From assembly GCA_021794195.1 (NCBI GenBank), contig JAJYRG010000001.1, forward strand, positions 12,244 to 76,243: DNA of 64,000 nucleotides. The letters are read 5' to 3'. This document shows positions 29,301-37,968 of this stretch, one piece after another (position 1 is the stretch's first letter; every line of letters begins with the position of its first letter). A program made the translations under genes and the position numbers. The notes under the pieces were generated by a model. That model made no database searches and was not told the origin of the DNA. It saw only the letters and a program-made list of their open reading frames with translations. This DNA comes from Bacteroidota bacterium (GTDB lineage: Bacteria > Bacteroidota > Bacteroidia > Sphingobacteriales > Sphingobacteriaceae).

Positions 29301-29493
29301 AATAGGAGAAGGCTCCGAACAGGTCGCACCTTTGGGAAGAGCGGTCATAGGAGGGTTGATCGCTTCTACCTTTACCATTCTACTACTAATCCCACATTTT
29401 TACTCTTCTTTAATGTCCAGAACGAAGGTGAAAAGTCCATCCTTAGATCCGGATGATGAAGAAAGTATACATTTTTTAGAAAAATCTATTTAA
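26326..29493 (+). CDS. RND-family efflux permease (AcrB-like fold, atypical proton relay)
   Basis: 1055 aa with the full RND plan: N-terminal helix, first periplasmic half, six helices, second half, six helices. TM4 carries GILVDEATVTIEN (Asp401, Glu402, where AcrB has Asp-Asp). TM10 carries GVSVSNAILLI, so the AcrB Lys940 position is Ser940. The TM11 Arg is kept (SRLRPVLMTAAAMF). No CzcA-type metal signature is seen. It probably exports small organic compounds; substrate unknown. It is co-transcribed with tolC-like (12 bp before) and adaptor (18 bp after). Confidence 0.92.
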   Translation: MNNLIKFALRKPISIMVAVLAIIFFSVLAVKKINVDIFPEVESPAIYIAMPYGGLAPSYMDGFMANEFQKVLLFVSGVQNIDFKSTQGLTLMKLTFYPGTNMSQAAAELSTSVSRAMGFLPPGAVPPMVVRFDGSSLPVGKLVFESEDRSIDEIQNEVLNKIRPMLVNISGVTAPAPFGGSARSIVVNVQPELLQANNLSPEEVTIAIAKSNQPSPAGNIQIGETNFMAPINSLAKGTEEFMNTPIKKVNDRTVYVRDVAQVTDGADITYGYAMVNGKRTVYLPIIKKADASTLDVVENVKASLSDFEHILPEDMKVRYEFDQSKYIQQSLTNLQVEGLLGAVLTGLMVLLFLKDPRGALIVVLTIPIALLSAITALNLMGQTINIMTLSGLALSIGILVDEATVTIENIHQHFEVGKQKQKAIKEALYEISVPKLLILLSILAVLTPTFIMTGISKDMFMPLSLAVAFAMIASFLASQTFVPILANWLMKNKKDVKITKRKRAFFDKFRVRYTYTMRRWFPRSMPLFFLYLILAGGIVALLINRVGTDVMPVSNNGDFQLRIQAPQGSRLEKTEDLYLSVIKDVEKMLPEGAVAITSGFIGQQSPNSPINPIFLFTSSSDQAVLEISIDQSIYTGDIEDIREDIRELVDQKYPEAEFNFEPMELTEKIMGQGAMTPIEVKVGARQVNAAKDFAELIKEQMMDIPYLRDLRIAEPVDYPVLEINVDRDLAGQFGLSVEDVTNSMVAATSSTRFTNKNLWIDPNSGLPFQTQVALPEGDVTSEDELRSLPLKKGSMRPILEDVASIDKTTAPAQVNRKGPNRYVTLIANIHGEDLGTASKAVNKAIKNVGEPPRGVTVWTEGTMNLLNETLSSLALGLAVAIIAIFLMMAAYYQSFRVPIIILSVVPAVFAGSLLVLFITGSTLNLQSYMGIIMAIGVSVSNAILLINQGEFYRKSLLLKPANSARLAAASRLRPVLMTAAAMFAGMLPIAIGIGEGSEQVAPLGRAVIGGLIASTFTILLLIPHFYSSLMSRTKVKSPSLDPDDEESIHFLEKSI

Positions 29494-29511
29494 CACTCAT
29501 AAAAATTAATC

Positions 29512-30618
29512 ATGTGCAAAAGAAGTAATTTTAAAAAAAGACTATGGGCAACATTTTCCATTGTTTTTGTCAGTCTTGTTCTCTTTGTTTCTTGTAGTAA
29601 TAAAGGTACTCGGGAAGAAATAAAAACAAATGCTTTGCCGGGTAAGGCGGATTATGAAACAGAGGAACTTTCCTTGATTCAACCCGACTACAGCATCACG
29701 ATTCCCGGAGAACTAGAACCCAAAGAAGAAGTATCGCTCTATGCTAAAATAGAAGGTTTTGTGAAAACCATGCAAGTCGATATAGGAGAGTACGTAACAA
29801 AGGGACAGTTATTAGCCGTGTTAGAAGCCCCGGAATTAAATCAAAAATACGTGTCCGATAAATCTGCGGAACAAAAAGTGTATAGCGATTATCAATATGC
29901 TCAGCAAAACTATGAACGTCTGAAAGAAGCTTCAGCGACTGAAGGAGCAGTAGCAGCGCTGGAGCTTGATCGAGCTAAAAGCGCTATGAATAGTGCAAAA
30001 TCTGCCTATGAAGCATCCAAAGCTCAGACAGGGCATAGCGAGCAAATGCAGAGTTATTTGGAAATAACGGCTCCTTTTAATGGTGTGATTACAGAGAAAA
30101 ATGTTTCAGAAGGAGCTTTGGTCGGGCCGGGCTCCGGACAGCCTATTTTTAGGTTGGCACAAGGAGACAATCTCCGGTTAAAGATTGCATTACCGGAGAA
30201 GCACGCTGCTTCCATCAGAGATACTATGAGAGTTAACTTTACTGTTAACTCACAACCGGGAGAAAGTTACGAAGCTATACTTTCGCGTTCTTCTAGACTT
30301 ATTAATAGGGCAGATAGGTCCATGGCTTTGGAGTTTGATGTATCGAATACTCAACAAAAACTCAATGGAGGCGAGTATGCTCAAGTTAAATTAAACTTAC
30401 AAAGGAGGGCACCTACTTTCTGGGTTTCTGAAAACAGCATTTTAAAAACACAATCCGGCCGGTATGTATTTACGATAAATGATGAGGATAAAATACGTAG
30501 AGTTGCTATTAAAGAGGGAGTTAGACTTGATGATAAAGTAGAAGTGTTTGGGGATTTTGGAGAAGATAAACGAGTAATCCTCAAGCCTACGGAACGGATA
30601 GAAGAAGGAAATATTTAA
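29512..30618 (+). CDS. RND efflux periplasmic adaptor (membrane-fusion) lipoprotein
   Basis: 368 aa. The lipoprotein signal ends at LVLFVSC (Cys28). The biotinyl-lipoyl half motifs (GELEPKEEVSLYAKIEGFVKTMQVDIGEYVTKGQLLAVLEAPEL and the mirror ITAPFNGVITEKNVSEGALV) flank a helical hairpin. Beta-barrel and membrane-proximal domains follow. It bridges the RND pump and the TolC channel. It is the last gene of the operon, ending before a strong bidirectional terminator. The outer-membrane-pump-adaptor order reverses the enterobacterial arrangement. Confidence 0.92.
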   Translation: MCKRSNFKKRLWATFSIVFVSLVLFVSCSNKGTREEIKTNALPGKADYETEELSLIQPDYSITIPGELEPKEEVSLYAKIEGFVKTMQVDIGEYVTKGQLLAVLEAPELNQKYVSDKSAEQKVYSDYQYAQQNYERLKEASATEGAVAALELDRAKSAMNSAKSAYEASKAQTGHSEQMQSYLEITAPFNGVITEKNVSEGALVGPGSGQPIFRLAQGDNLRLKIALPEKHAASIRDTMRVNFTVNSQPGESYEAILSRSSRLINRADRSMALEFDVSNTQQKLNGGEYAQVKLNLQRRAPTFWVSENSILKTQSGRYVFTINDEDKIRRVAIKEGVRLDDKVEVFGDFGEDKRVILKPTERIEEGNI

Positions 30619-30640
30619 GATTTCAAAAGAGGCGTGATTT

Positions 30641-30682
30641 AAAATACAAATGGGGAAGCTTCGACTTCCCCATTTGTATTTT
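30641..30682. terminator. Bidirectional rho-independent terminator
   Basis: A perfect 18-bp inverted repeat AAAATACAAATGGGGAAG / CTTCCCCATTTGTATTTT with a 6-base loop between convergent adaptor and acs genes. Confidence 0.93.
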
Positions 30683-30695
30683 ATGAGTATTCAAC

Positions 30696-32621
30696 TTATA
30701 CTTTCTCTCGATACTTTTTTGCTCCTTCTATGACATTCTCTACCACATCAGGGTTGAGTAATGTCGTGATATCCCCTAAGTTATCCAATTCATTTTCAGC
30801 GATTTTCCGAAGGATTCTTCTCATAATTTTACCCGAACGGGTTTTCGGTAAATCTTCTACAAATTGCACGATATCCGGTTTGGCAATGGGGCCGATCAAA
30901 CGGGTAACAGTGGCGAGGATGTTCTGTTTCAGCTCATCTTCATTCCGCTCTACATTATCTGCGATGATATAAGCATAAATACCTTGACCTTTGATTTTAT
31001 GAGGATACCCCACAATAGCAGATTCCACTACATCAGCATGCATATTTATGGCATCTTCCAGTTCAGCGGTGCCAATCCGATGACCAGAGACATTCAGTAC
31101 GTCATCTACCCGCCCTGTGATGCGGTAGTGTCCCTCTTTGTCTCTCAAGCACCCATCTTCTGAAAAATATTTACCGGGATATGCAGAGAAATAGGTGTCT
31201 ATACAACGTTGGTGATCGCCGTAGGTAGTACGGAGCATACCCGGCCAGGGAAATTTGATACACAGGTTTCCGGATACATCATTTCCTTCCAGTTCATTTC
31301 CGTTTTCATCCATCAATGCCGGTTGCACCCCTGGTAGAGGCAGCATGGCATAGCTGGGCTTTGTAGGGGTAATACCTGCTAAAGGCGAAATCAAAATCCC
31401 GCCATTCTCTGTCTGCCACCAAGTATCAACAATGGGGGCTTCGCTTTTCCCAATTTTTTCGTTAAACCAATTCCAGGCTTCTTCGTTGATGGGCTCGCCG
31501 ACAGAACCTAATTTGTTTATCGAGCTTAAATCTTTATCTTCTAAGTATTCATCTCCAAAAGCCATTAACGAACGAATGGCGGTCGGTGCGGTGTAAAGAA
31601 TATTCACCTTGTGTTTTTCAACCACGTCCCAAAAGCGACCAGCATCCGGATACGTAGGGATACCTTCGAACATTAATGAGGTAGCGCCTTGAGAAAGAGG
31701 TCCATATACAATATAAGAGTGTCCCGTGATCCAGCCTATATCAGCAGTACAAAAATATATTTCATCGGGTTGGTACTGAAATACATTCGAAAAAGTGTAT
31801 CCGGTATATACCATATATCCTCCGGTAGTATGAACTACTCCTTTAGGCTTCCCTGTGGACCCTGAGGTATATAAAACAAAGAGCATATCTTCTGCATCCA
31901 TTTCTTCTGCCGGACACGCGGGGCTGCCCATAGTCTCTACTTTGCGTACCTCATCTTCCCACCATACATCGCGTCCTTTGATCATGCTGACAGGAGTCCT
32001 TGTACGGGTCAGTACAATCACTTTTTCTACCGATGATGTTTGCTCTAAGGCGTCATCAACAATATTTTTAAGTTCGATAGTTTTGGTCCCACGGAACCCT
32101 CCATCTGCTGTAATTACAAGTTTGCTGTCGGTGTCGTTGATTCTGTCTGCGATAGAGCGGGCAGAAAAGCCACCGAATACTACAGTGTGAATAGCTCCGA
32201 TGCGCGCGCATGCCAACATCGCAATAGCCAGTTCAGGAACCATGGGTAAGTAAATACAGACCCGATCCCCTTTTTTAATATCATTATTTTTTAATACGTT
32301 AGCAAATTGTTCTACTTTATTTAAGAGTTGTTTGTATGTCAATACTCTATGGGCTTCTTCGGGATCATTAGGTTCCCAAATAATCGCCGGTTTATCTCCC
32401 AAAGAATAAATATGACGGTCTAAACAATTCTCTGTAATGTTCAGCTTACCGCCTTCAAACCATTTGATATCCGCTTTTTCAAAATCCCACGACAACACAT
32501 TTTGCCACTTTTTCTTCCAGAAAAAGTGATCCGCTACACCAGCCCAGAATCCTTCCGGATCTTCTACACTTTTTTTGTAAATTTCTTGATACTCTTCAAA
32601 AGATTTAATTTGTAAACTCAT
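30696..32621 (-). CDS. acs: Acetyl-CoA synthetase
   Basis: Makes acetyl-CoA from acetate, ATP and CoA through acetyl-AMP. 641 aa, normal. The adenylate-forming motif LYTSGSTGKPKG is present, with the family block TGHSYIVYGPLSQGATSLMFEG and the C-terminal lysine in KTRSGKIMRRILRKI, the residue known to be acetylated as an off-switch in this family. It stands alone, ending at the shared terminator; divergent from the UbiA-like gene. Confidence 0.97.
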   Translation of the reverse strand: MSLQIKSFEEYQEIYKKSVEDPEGFWAGVADHFFWKKKWQNVLSWDFEKADIKWFEGGKLNITENCLDRHIYSLGDKPAIIWEPNDPEEAHRVLTYKQLLNKVEQFANVLKNNDIKKGDRVCIYLPMVPELAIAMLACARIGAIHTVVFGGFSARSIADRINDTDSKLVITADGGFRGTKTIELKNIVDDALEQTSSVEKVIVLTRTRTPVSMIKGRDVWWEDEVRKVETMGSPACPAEEMDAEDMLFVLYTSGSTGKPKGVVHTTGGYMVYTGYTFSNVFQYQPDEIYFCTADIGWITGHSYIVYGPLSQGATSLMFEGIPTYPDAGRFWDVVEKHKVNILYTAPTAIRSLMAFGDEYLEDKDLSSINKLGSVGEPINEEAWNWFNEKIGKSEAPIVDTWWQTENGGILISPLAGITPTKPSYAMLPLPGVQPALMDENGNELEGNDVSGNLCIKFPWPGMLRTTYGDHQRCIDTYFSAYPGKYFSEDGCLRDKEGHYRITGRVDDVLNVSGHRIGTAELEDAINMHADVVESAIVGYPHKIKGQGIYAYIIADNVERNEDELKQNILATVTRLIGPIAKPDIVQFVEDLPKTRSGKIMRRILRKIAENELDNLGDITTLLNPDVVENVIEGAKKYREKV

Positions 32622-32727
32622 TGTTTATTAGCTTAGATTCATTTTTATAATTTATTACGAACCGGACAGGTCATTATACTGTTATATAGGTTCATGAATT
32701 TAGTGTGACTAATTTAGAGAATATTTA

Positions 32728-33672
32728 ATGAAAAGGCAATTGTTTTTGTTAATTCATAACTTTAGCCTAATAATACAAAAAATAAGGATAATCACGGACA
32801 TGCAAGTGCCGCACCATATGAAGAATGGAATTCAATTTGTTTTGTATACAAATTTGTTAGTCGCAACGGCAGCAGCGGCTCAAATGATTTTGTCGTATAA
32901 ATTGTTTGTTTTACCACCTAACATCAAACTCGTATGGGTAGAGTTTTCTTCGACTTTATTGTTTTATAATCTTGCTTTATTTTTATCCTTACCCAAAAAA
33001 ACAACGTCTGTTTTTGCCCGTACAAATTGGGTGCTAAAGCACCCTGTTGTTTTTTATTCATTATCTGTATCAGCTCTGCTTATTTTTATATATCATACAT
33101 TGGCATTGCCTAAAGATATACAGATAGCTTTATTTATCATAGGCTTGGGTGCGGCTTTATATGTTATACCTCTTTTTCGCATTCAAGGTAAAAGAGTCAA
33201 TTTACGATCTATACCTTATGTTAAAGTGTTTTATATTTCTTTGATATGGACGGTGAGTACCTATTACCTGCCCCTGTTGGATAGCAGAGTGTCCGTTACA
33301 ATGGGCTTTGTAGATCAAGTGTTTTTAGGTATCCACAGATTTGTTTTTTTGGTATTATGTACGCTTCCGTTTGATCTACGGGACGTGAAGTCTGATACCC
33401 ATTACGGGTTAAAGACCTTGCCGGTTTTATTAGGGCGAAGAGGCATAATAAGACTGATGCATATACTGATGTTCCTGCATATTATATTTACATTTTTACT
33501 TGGAATTGAGGCTGCTCAAAAATGGGGTTTTATTCTTGTAGATGTATTGCTCCTTTTTGTATTTGATTATTGGGTGTTTAAAAAACAGGATTATATATCC
33601 GTTTTTATACTTGATTTCATTCTCGTTTTACAACTTATGATAGTTAATCTGGCGGACTATTTTTTTTCGTAA
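32728..33672 (+). CDS. UbiA prenyltransferase-like integral membrane protein
   Basis: 314 aa, mostly hydrophobic with about eight helices. The loop LPFDLRDVKSDTHYGLKTLP matches the second Asp-rich motif of UbiA-type prenyltransferases. The first motif (NxxxD) is not clear, so an active enzyme is not proven. The start may be internal (Met25 or Met31), since the first 24 residues look like a weak extension. Its 3' end overlaps by 16 bp the convergent uracil-DNA glycosylase gene. Confidence 0.6.
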   Translation: MKRQLFLLIHNFSLIIQKIRIITDMQVPHHMKNGIQFVLYTNLLVATAAAAQMILSYKLFVLPPNIKLVWVEFSSTLLFYNLALFLSLPKKTTSVFARTNWVLKHPVVFYSLSVSALLIFIYHTLALPKDIQIALFIIGLGAALYVIPLFRIQGKRVNLRSIPYVKVFYISLIWTVSTYYLPLLDSRVSVTMGFVDQVFLGIHRFVFLVLCTLPFDLRDVKSDTHYGLKTLPVLLGRRGIIRLMHILMFLHIIFTFLLGIEAAQKWGFILVDVLLLFVFDYWVFKKQDYISVFILDFILVLQLMIVNLADYFFS

Positions 33673-34247
33673 ATCAAGGAATGTACACGTTCTCTTAAAT
33701 AGGGCACAACTTCGGTTTTAAACCATGGGTTTTTGCCCATCCAAATGAAGTTTCTGGGTGAAGGGTGGGGGAGAGGGAAAAAGTCCGGTAAATATTCTAA
33801 ATGGTTTCTTACCGTATGGGTTAAGTTAATATAGCCTTTTCCTTTGAGGTAATAACGTTGTGCATACTGCCCGACTAAAAGTATTAGTTTTAAATTAGGT
33901 AAATGAGAAGTGAACTTGTTTTGCCATTCGGGGGCGCATTCTCTTCGAGGAGGTAAATCTCCGGATTTAGATTTCCCCGGATAGCAAAAGCCGATAGGCA
34001 AAATAGAAAACAACTCCGTGTTGTAAAAATCTTCTTTGCTTACACCCATCCAGCTTCTCAGCTCCTGCCCACTTTTATCGTTCCAGGGGATCCCGGTGTT
34101 GTGTACTTTTATTCCGGGAGCTTGTCCTACAATTAAAATCTTGGATTGTTCTCCGGCTCTAAAAACCGGATTGGCACCAAAGGGCAGACAGGCATCGCAT
34201 ATTTTGCAAGCTCTCGCTTCTCTGGATATTTTTTCAAGTTCTGTCAT
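33657..34247 (-). CDS. Uracil-DNA glycosylase-family protein
   Basis: 196 aa. Motif A is VGQAPGIKVHNTGIPWNDKSG and the later catalytic loop is LPHPSPRN, both in the expected places for the UDG superfamily. The four-cysteine Fe-S set of family 4/5 enzymes is not complete (only CKIC and one nearby Cys), so it belongs to a cluster-free subfamily. Likely role: removal of uracil or damaged bases, but substrates differ inside the superfamily. It overlaps the convergent UbiA-like gene by 16 bp. Confidence 0.85.
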   Translation of the reverse strand: MTELEKISREARACKICDACLPFGANPVFRAGEQSKILIVGQAPGIKVHNTGIPWNDKSGQELRSWMGVSKEDFYNTELFSILPIGFCYPGKSKSGDLPPRRECAPEWQNKFTSHLPNLKLILLVGQYAQRYYLKGKGYINLTHTVRNHLEYLPDFFPLPHPSPRNFIWMGKNPWFKTEVVPYLRERVHSLIYEKK

Positions 34248-34333
34248 CTTTTTACTGTTTAACTTGAGCTACTCGTTTTATCTGTTTTTTTTAAGAGTGC
34301 TCTGACTCTGTTTTTGCATTCATTTTAAAAGTA

Positions 34334-34368
34334 AAAAAGCTGTGCTCAGTATTTGAGGACAGCTTTTT
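34334..34368. terminator. Bidirectional-type terminator after dnaK
   Basis: AAAAAGCTGT pairs with ACAGCTTTTT, with further inner pairs (CTC/GAG), 21 bp beyond the dnaK stop. Confidence 0.85.
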
Positions 34369-34388
34369 AGATAAAGATTTGTATGTGA

Positions 34389-36308
34389 TTATTCTTTCAC
34401 CTCTTCGTATTCTACATCCGTTACATCTCCCTCATCATTATCGTCATTTGAGGAGGATTCTTGATTTTCTCCTGCATTTTGTGCTCCTTCTGCAGCATCT
34501 CCACCTGTAGCTTTATACATCTCTTCGGAAGCAGCGTTCCAAGCATTTTGAAGCTCTGTAGATGCAGCATCAATATCGTCAAAGTTTTTGGCGTTATGTG
34601 CATTTTTCAGTTTTTCTAATCCGGCTTCAATAGCAGATTTGTTTCCTTCAGAAAGCTTATCACCGTACTCTTTCAATTGTTTTTCTGTAGAGAAAACTAA
34701 AGCGTCAGCAGTATTTAATTTATCTGCTTCTTCTTTCATTTTTTTGTCTGCATCAGCATTTGCTTCAGCTTCTTGTTTCATTTTATCTATTTCCTCTTCA
34801 GATAAACCGGATGAAGCTTCGATTCTAATGTTTTGTTCTTTTCCGGTGGCTTTATCTTTCGCAGACACTTTAATGATTCCGTTAGCATCTATGTCGAAAG
34901 TTACTTCAATTTGAGGAACTCCCCGAGGTGCCGGTGGTATTCCGTCTAAGTGAAAACGACCGATGGACCTGTTTTGGTTGGCCATAGGGCGTTCACCTTG
35001 TAATACATGAATTTCTACCGAAGGCTGGTTGTCAGAGGCCGTAGAGAAAGTTTCAGACTTTTTACTCGGAATAGTAGTGTTTGCCTCAATTAACTTAGTC
35101 ATTACGCCGCCCATGGTTTCAATACCTAAGGAAAGAGGAGTAACGTCTAATAATAAAACGTCTTTTACTTCACCGGTAAATACACCGCCTTGGATAGCGG
35201 CACCCAGCGCTACTACTTCATCAGGATTAACGCCTTTAGAAGGCTCTTTTCCAAAGAATTTTGTTACTGCTTCTACAACAGCCGGGATACGTGTTGATCC
35301 CCCTACTAAGATAACTTCATCAATATCCGATGTACTGTACCCTGCATTTTTTAAGGCAGACTCACAAGGAGTAATTGTACGCTTGACTAGATCTTCCGCT
35401 AAACTTTCAAATTTAGCTTTTGAGAGTGTCCGTACCAAGTGTTTCGGTCCGGTAGAGTCCGCTGTGATATAAGGTAAATTGATTTCGGTAGAAGTAGTAC
35501 TCGAAAGTTCGATTTTAGCTTTTTCGGCAGCTTCTTTTAATCTTTGAAGCGCCATAGGGTCTTTCTTAAGATCAAAACCGCTATGTTCATTAGCAAACTC
35601 TTCGGCCAGCCAGTTGATAATAACATTATCAAAGTCATCCCCTCCTAAGTGTGTATCTCCATCTGTAGCTTTTACTTCAAATACACCGTCACCTAACTCT
35701 AAAACGGAAACGTCGTGTGTCCCTCCACCACAGTCAAACACAACGATTTTCATGTCTTTGTTCGCTTTGTCCAATCCATAGGCTAAAGCAGCGGCTGTGG
35801 GCTCATTAATAATACGCTTTACAGTAAGGCCGGCAATCTCTCCTGCTTCTTTTGTAGCTTGGCGCTGTGAGTCGTTAAAGTAAGCTGGTACGGTAATGAC
35901 CGCTTCCGTCACCTCTTGGCTCAAAAAGTCTTCTGCCGTTTTTTTCATTTTTTGCAGAGTCATCGCAGAGATTTCCTGTGGAGTGTATTTTCTATCTCCT
36001 ATTTCTACTCTTGGCGTGTTGTTATCACCTTTGATGACTTTGTAGGGAACCTGAAGAGCTTCACTCTTGATCTCATCATATGATACTCCCATAAAACGCT
36101 TAATAGAATAAATCGTTTTGTTTGGATTGGTGATGGCTTGTCTTTTCGCCGGATCTCCTACTACACGTTCTCCGTTGTCTAAAAATGCAACGATAGAAGG
36201 AGTGGTTCTTTTTCCCTCATTATTTGCAATTACTACCGGTTCATTTCCTTCCATTACGGAGACACATGAGTTGGTAGTTCCTAAGTCGATTCCTATAATT
36301 TTTGACAT
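34389..36308 (-). CDS. dnaK: Chaperone DnaK (Hsp70)
   Basis: 639 aa. The ATPase domain starts with [13 protein letters not shown] and keeps the phosphate and adenosine blocks ([31 protein letters not shown]). The substrate-binding domain ([17 protein letters not shown]) and helical lid follow, with a Gly/Asn-rich acidic tail ending in EEVKE, as usual. No grpE or dnaJ is adjacent. It is transcribed alone with its own terminator; the repeat-rich upstream region is listed separately. Confidence 0.98.
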   Translation of the reverse strand: MSKIIGIDLGTTNSCVSVMEGNEPVVIANNEGKRTTPSIVAFLDNGERVVGDPAKRQAITNPNKTIYSIKRFMGVSYDEIKSEALQVPYKVIKGDNNTPRVEIGDRKYTPQEISAMTLQKMKKTAEDFLSQEVTEAVITVPAYFNDSQRQATKEAGEIAGLTVKRIINEPTAAALAYGLDKANKDMKIVVFDCGGGTHDVSVLELGDGVFEVKATDGDTHLGGDDFDNVIINWLAEEFANEHSGFDLKKDPMALQRLKEAAEKAKIELSSTTSTEINLPYITADSTGPKHLVRTLSKAKFESLAEDLVKRTITPCESALKNAGYSTSDIDEVILVGGSTRIPAVVEAVTKFFGKEPSKGVNPDEVVALGAAIQGGVFTGEVKDVLLLDVTPLSLGIETMGGVMTKLIEANTTIPSKKSETFSTASDNQPSVEIHVLQGERPMANQNRSIGRFHLDGIPPAPRGVPQIEVTFDIDANGIIKVSAKDKATGKEQNIRIEASSGLSEEEIDKMKQEAEANADADKKMKEEADKLNTADALVFSTEKQLKEYGDKLSEGNKSAIEAGLEKLKNAHNAKNFDDIDAASTELQNAWNAASEEMYKATGGDAAEGAQNAGENQESSSNDDNDEGDVTDVEYEEVKE

Positions 36309-36362
36309 ATCTCGTATTTGTAATTTTTATTATTTAAATGCTATTTATAGTGTTCACAAGGG

Positions 36363-36472
36363 TTATGCCAAAGATTATTTTATGCCAAAAGAGAAATATT
36401 GACAAGATTTCGTGTCAATGGATGAACAAGTGGGTGTCACTTTGTCACAGCTAAAACATAATTATTTGACAG
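36363..36472 (-). promoter_or_regulatory. Repeat-rich control region upstream of dnaK
   Basis: The fwd-strand word TTATGCCAAA occurs twice, 17 bp apart (36363-36372 and 36380-36389). Further up is an inverted repeat TTGACA-N8-TGTCAA (36399-36418), then GTCAC repeats and another TTGACA at about 36466. The arrangement suggests binding of a stress regulator, but I cannot match it to a known motif: CIRCE (TTAGCACTC) is absent and no exact RpoN -24/-12 fits. Confidence 0.4.
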
Positions 36473-36498
36473 CACTTACCCTGTTTGTTTATTAATTA

Positions 36499-37839
36499 TT
36501 ATTCCTCTTTCTCTGGAAGAGAAGTAGCCGCCTTAGTTTTTTCTATCAGTACACTTCTGATATCGGCTGAAGCCGGCAATTCAAAAACCTCCAAATCAAA
36601 ATATTTGACCGTTGCTAATAAATGATCGAAAATATTAGAAGCTATTTCTTCATACTCAGCCCACGCCACAGTGCCTGTAAAGAGATATAACTCTATAGGC
36701 AATCCTTTTTCCGTAGGCTCTAACTGACGCACCATTATAGTCATGTTTTTATTCGTTCTTTCATGGTGCTTTAAGAATGCGCTTACATATTGTCTGAATA
36801 AACCAATATTTGTAAGGTTTCTCCCGTTTATTTTAAGCTCTCTGTGGGCAATGTTCTCTCTTTCGTTGTACGCCTTTATCTCTTTACGGCGCTCATCAAT
36901 AAAATCTTTTAAGAGGTGTATTTTAGATAACTCATCTAACTCCCCGTCTGTCATATGACGGATGGTGGATATTTTGATATTGATGGATCTTTTTATCCGT
37001 CTTCCGCCAGAGCTTTGCATCCCTCTCCAGTTTTTGAAGGAGTCGGTGATTAAATAATAAGTGGGTACAGTAGTAATGGTTTTGTCCCAGTTTTGTATTT
37101 TTACGGTATTGAGGTTTATTTCCAATACATCTCCATCGGCATTGTATTTAGGCATTTCAATCCAGTCTCCTATACGCACCATATCGTTTATGGATACTTG
37201 GATGCTTGCTACGAAACCTAATATAGTATCTTTAAATATTAACATTAATACAGCTGAGGCTGCTCCTAACGTACCTAAAAATGCAAGGGTGCTTTTTCCG
37301 GTCAATTGTGTGAACAAAATAACACCGGCTACGAAATACAAAAAGATATTGGCTACCTGTAAATAACTGTCCAAAGGTTTGTCTTGAAAGCTTGGTTTGG
37401 ATTGAAGGTGATCCTTGATGGTCCGGAAAATGCCTCTAATTAAGAATACCCAAACTAAAACCAGAAACATGTCAATTATTTTATTAAAAAAAGAATTGAC
37501 AATAGTATAGTTCTCAAAAAATAAGGGGATTAAATTCATCGTGACAATTAAAGGAATCAGCCGCCCCAAATTGATGAATACCTTATTCTTGACCAGTAAG
37601 TCGTCAAACTTAGTGATAGAAAATTTATTTAGCCGGTTAAGTAAGATTTTGAGTATATAAGTTACTACGAAATGTACGAGTGTGTAGATCGCAATTAAAA
37701 TAACGATCAAACTTATAAACGTAAGTAGGTGAGTGCCATTTTCCGACACTCCTAAGGTGAGATACCAGTTTGAAATAAAATCGTGAATATTCGTGAATTT
37801 AAAATCAAGAAATTTTAGCATGGGATCTTGTTTTAGCAA
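36499..37839 (-). CDS. MscS-family mechanosensitive channel (YbdG-like)
   Basis: 446 aa. Several N-terminal membrane helices lead to the MscS pore helix region (STLAFLGTLGAASAVLMLIFKDTILGFVASIQVSINDMVRIGDWIEM). The soluble beta and alpha/beta cage domains follow, with a longer middle insertion (KIHLLKDFIDERRKEIKAYNERENIAHREL) of the YbdG group. Role: pressure relief under osmotic downshock. It stands alone. Confidence 0.9.
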   Translation of the reverse strand: MLKQDPMLKFLDFKFTNIHDFISNWYLTLGVSENGTHLLTFISLIVILIAIYTLVHFVVTYILKILLNRLNKFSITKFDDLLVKNKVFINLGRLIPLIVTMNLIPLFFENYTIVNSFFNKIIDMFLVLVWVFLIRGIFRTIKDHLQSKPSFQDKPLDSYLQVANIFLYFVAGVILFTQLTGKSTLAFLGTLGAASAVLMLIFKDTILGFVASIQVSINDMVRIGDWIEMPKYNADGDVLEINLNTVKIQNWDKTITTVPTYYLITDSFKNWRGMQSSGGRRIKRSINIKISTIRHMTDGELDELSKIHLLKDFIDERRKEIKAYNERENIAHRELKINGRNLTNIGLFRQYVSAFLKHHERTNKNMTIMVRQLEPTEKGLPIELYLFTGTVAWAEYEEIASNIFDHLLATVKYFDLEVFELPASADIRSVLIEKTKAATSLPEKEE

Positions 37840-37968
37840 ACAATAAAATAAGTCATTCTGTTTTACTTACCTGTAAAAGAGTGATTAATTCCTAAAAAGT
37901 ACATAAACTGCTTTTAAAATACAACTATGAACCGTGTAAAGGCTCAGCAGATCTCTACATGAAGTATC

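Noticed and set aside
26326-29493. Heavy-metal (CzcA-type) RND pump
   Set aside because: The TM4 metal-type signature of CzcA is missing and the motif is nearer to HAE-type; metal export is not supported by sequence.
34421-34603. 60-aa ORF inside dnaK, and many similar track ORFs (for example 4639..4968, 27558..27821, 35029..35472)
   Set aside because: They lie inside well-supported genes in other frames or on the other strand and show no family pattern; they are shadows.
36363-36420. RpoN-type -24/-12 promoter or CIRCE element for dnaK
   Set aside because: TTTGGCATAA copies are 17 bp apart and the GG-N10-GC spacing is not met; TTAGCACTC is absent.
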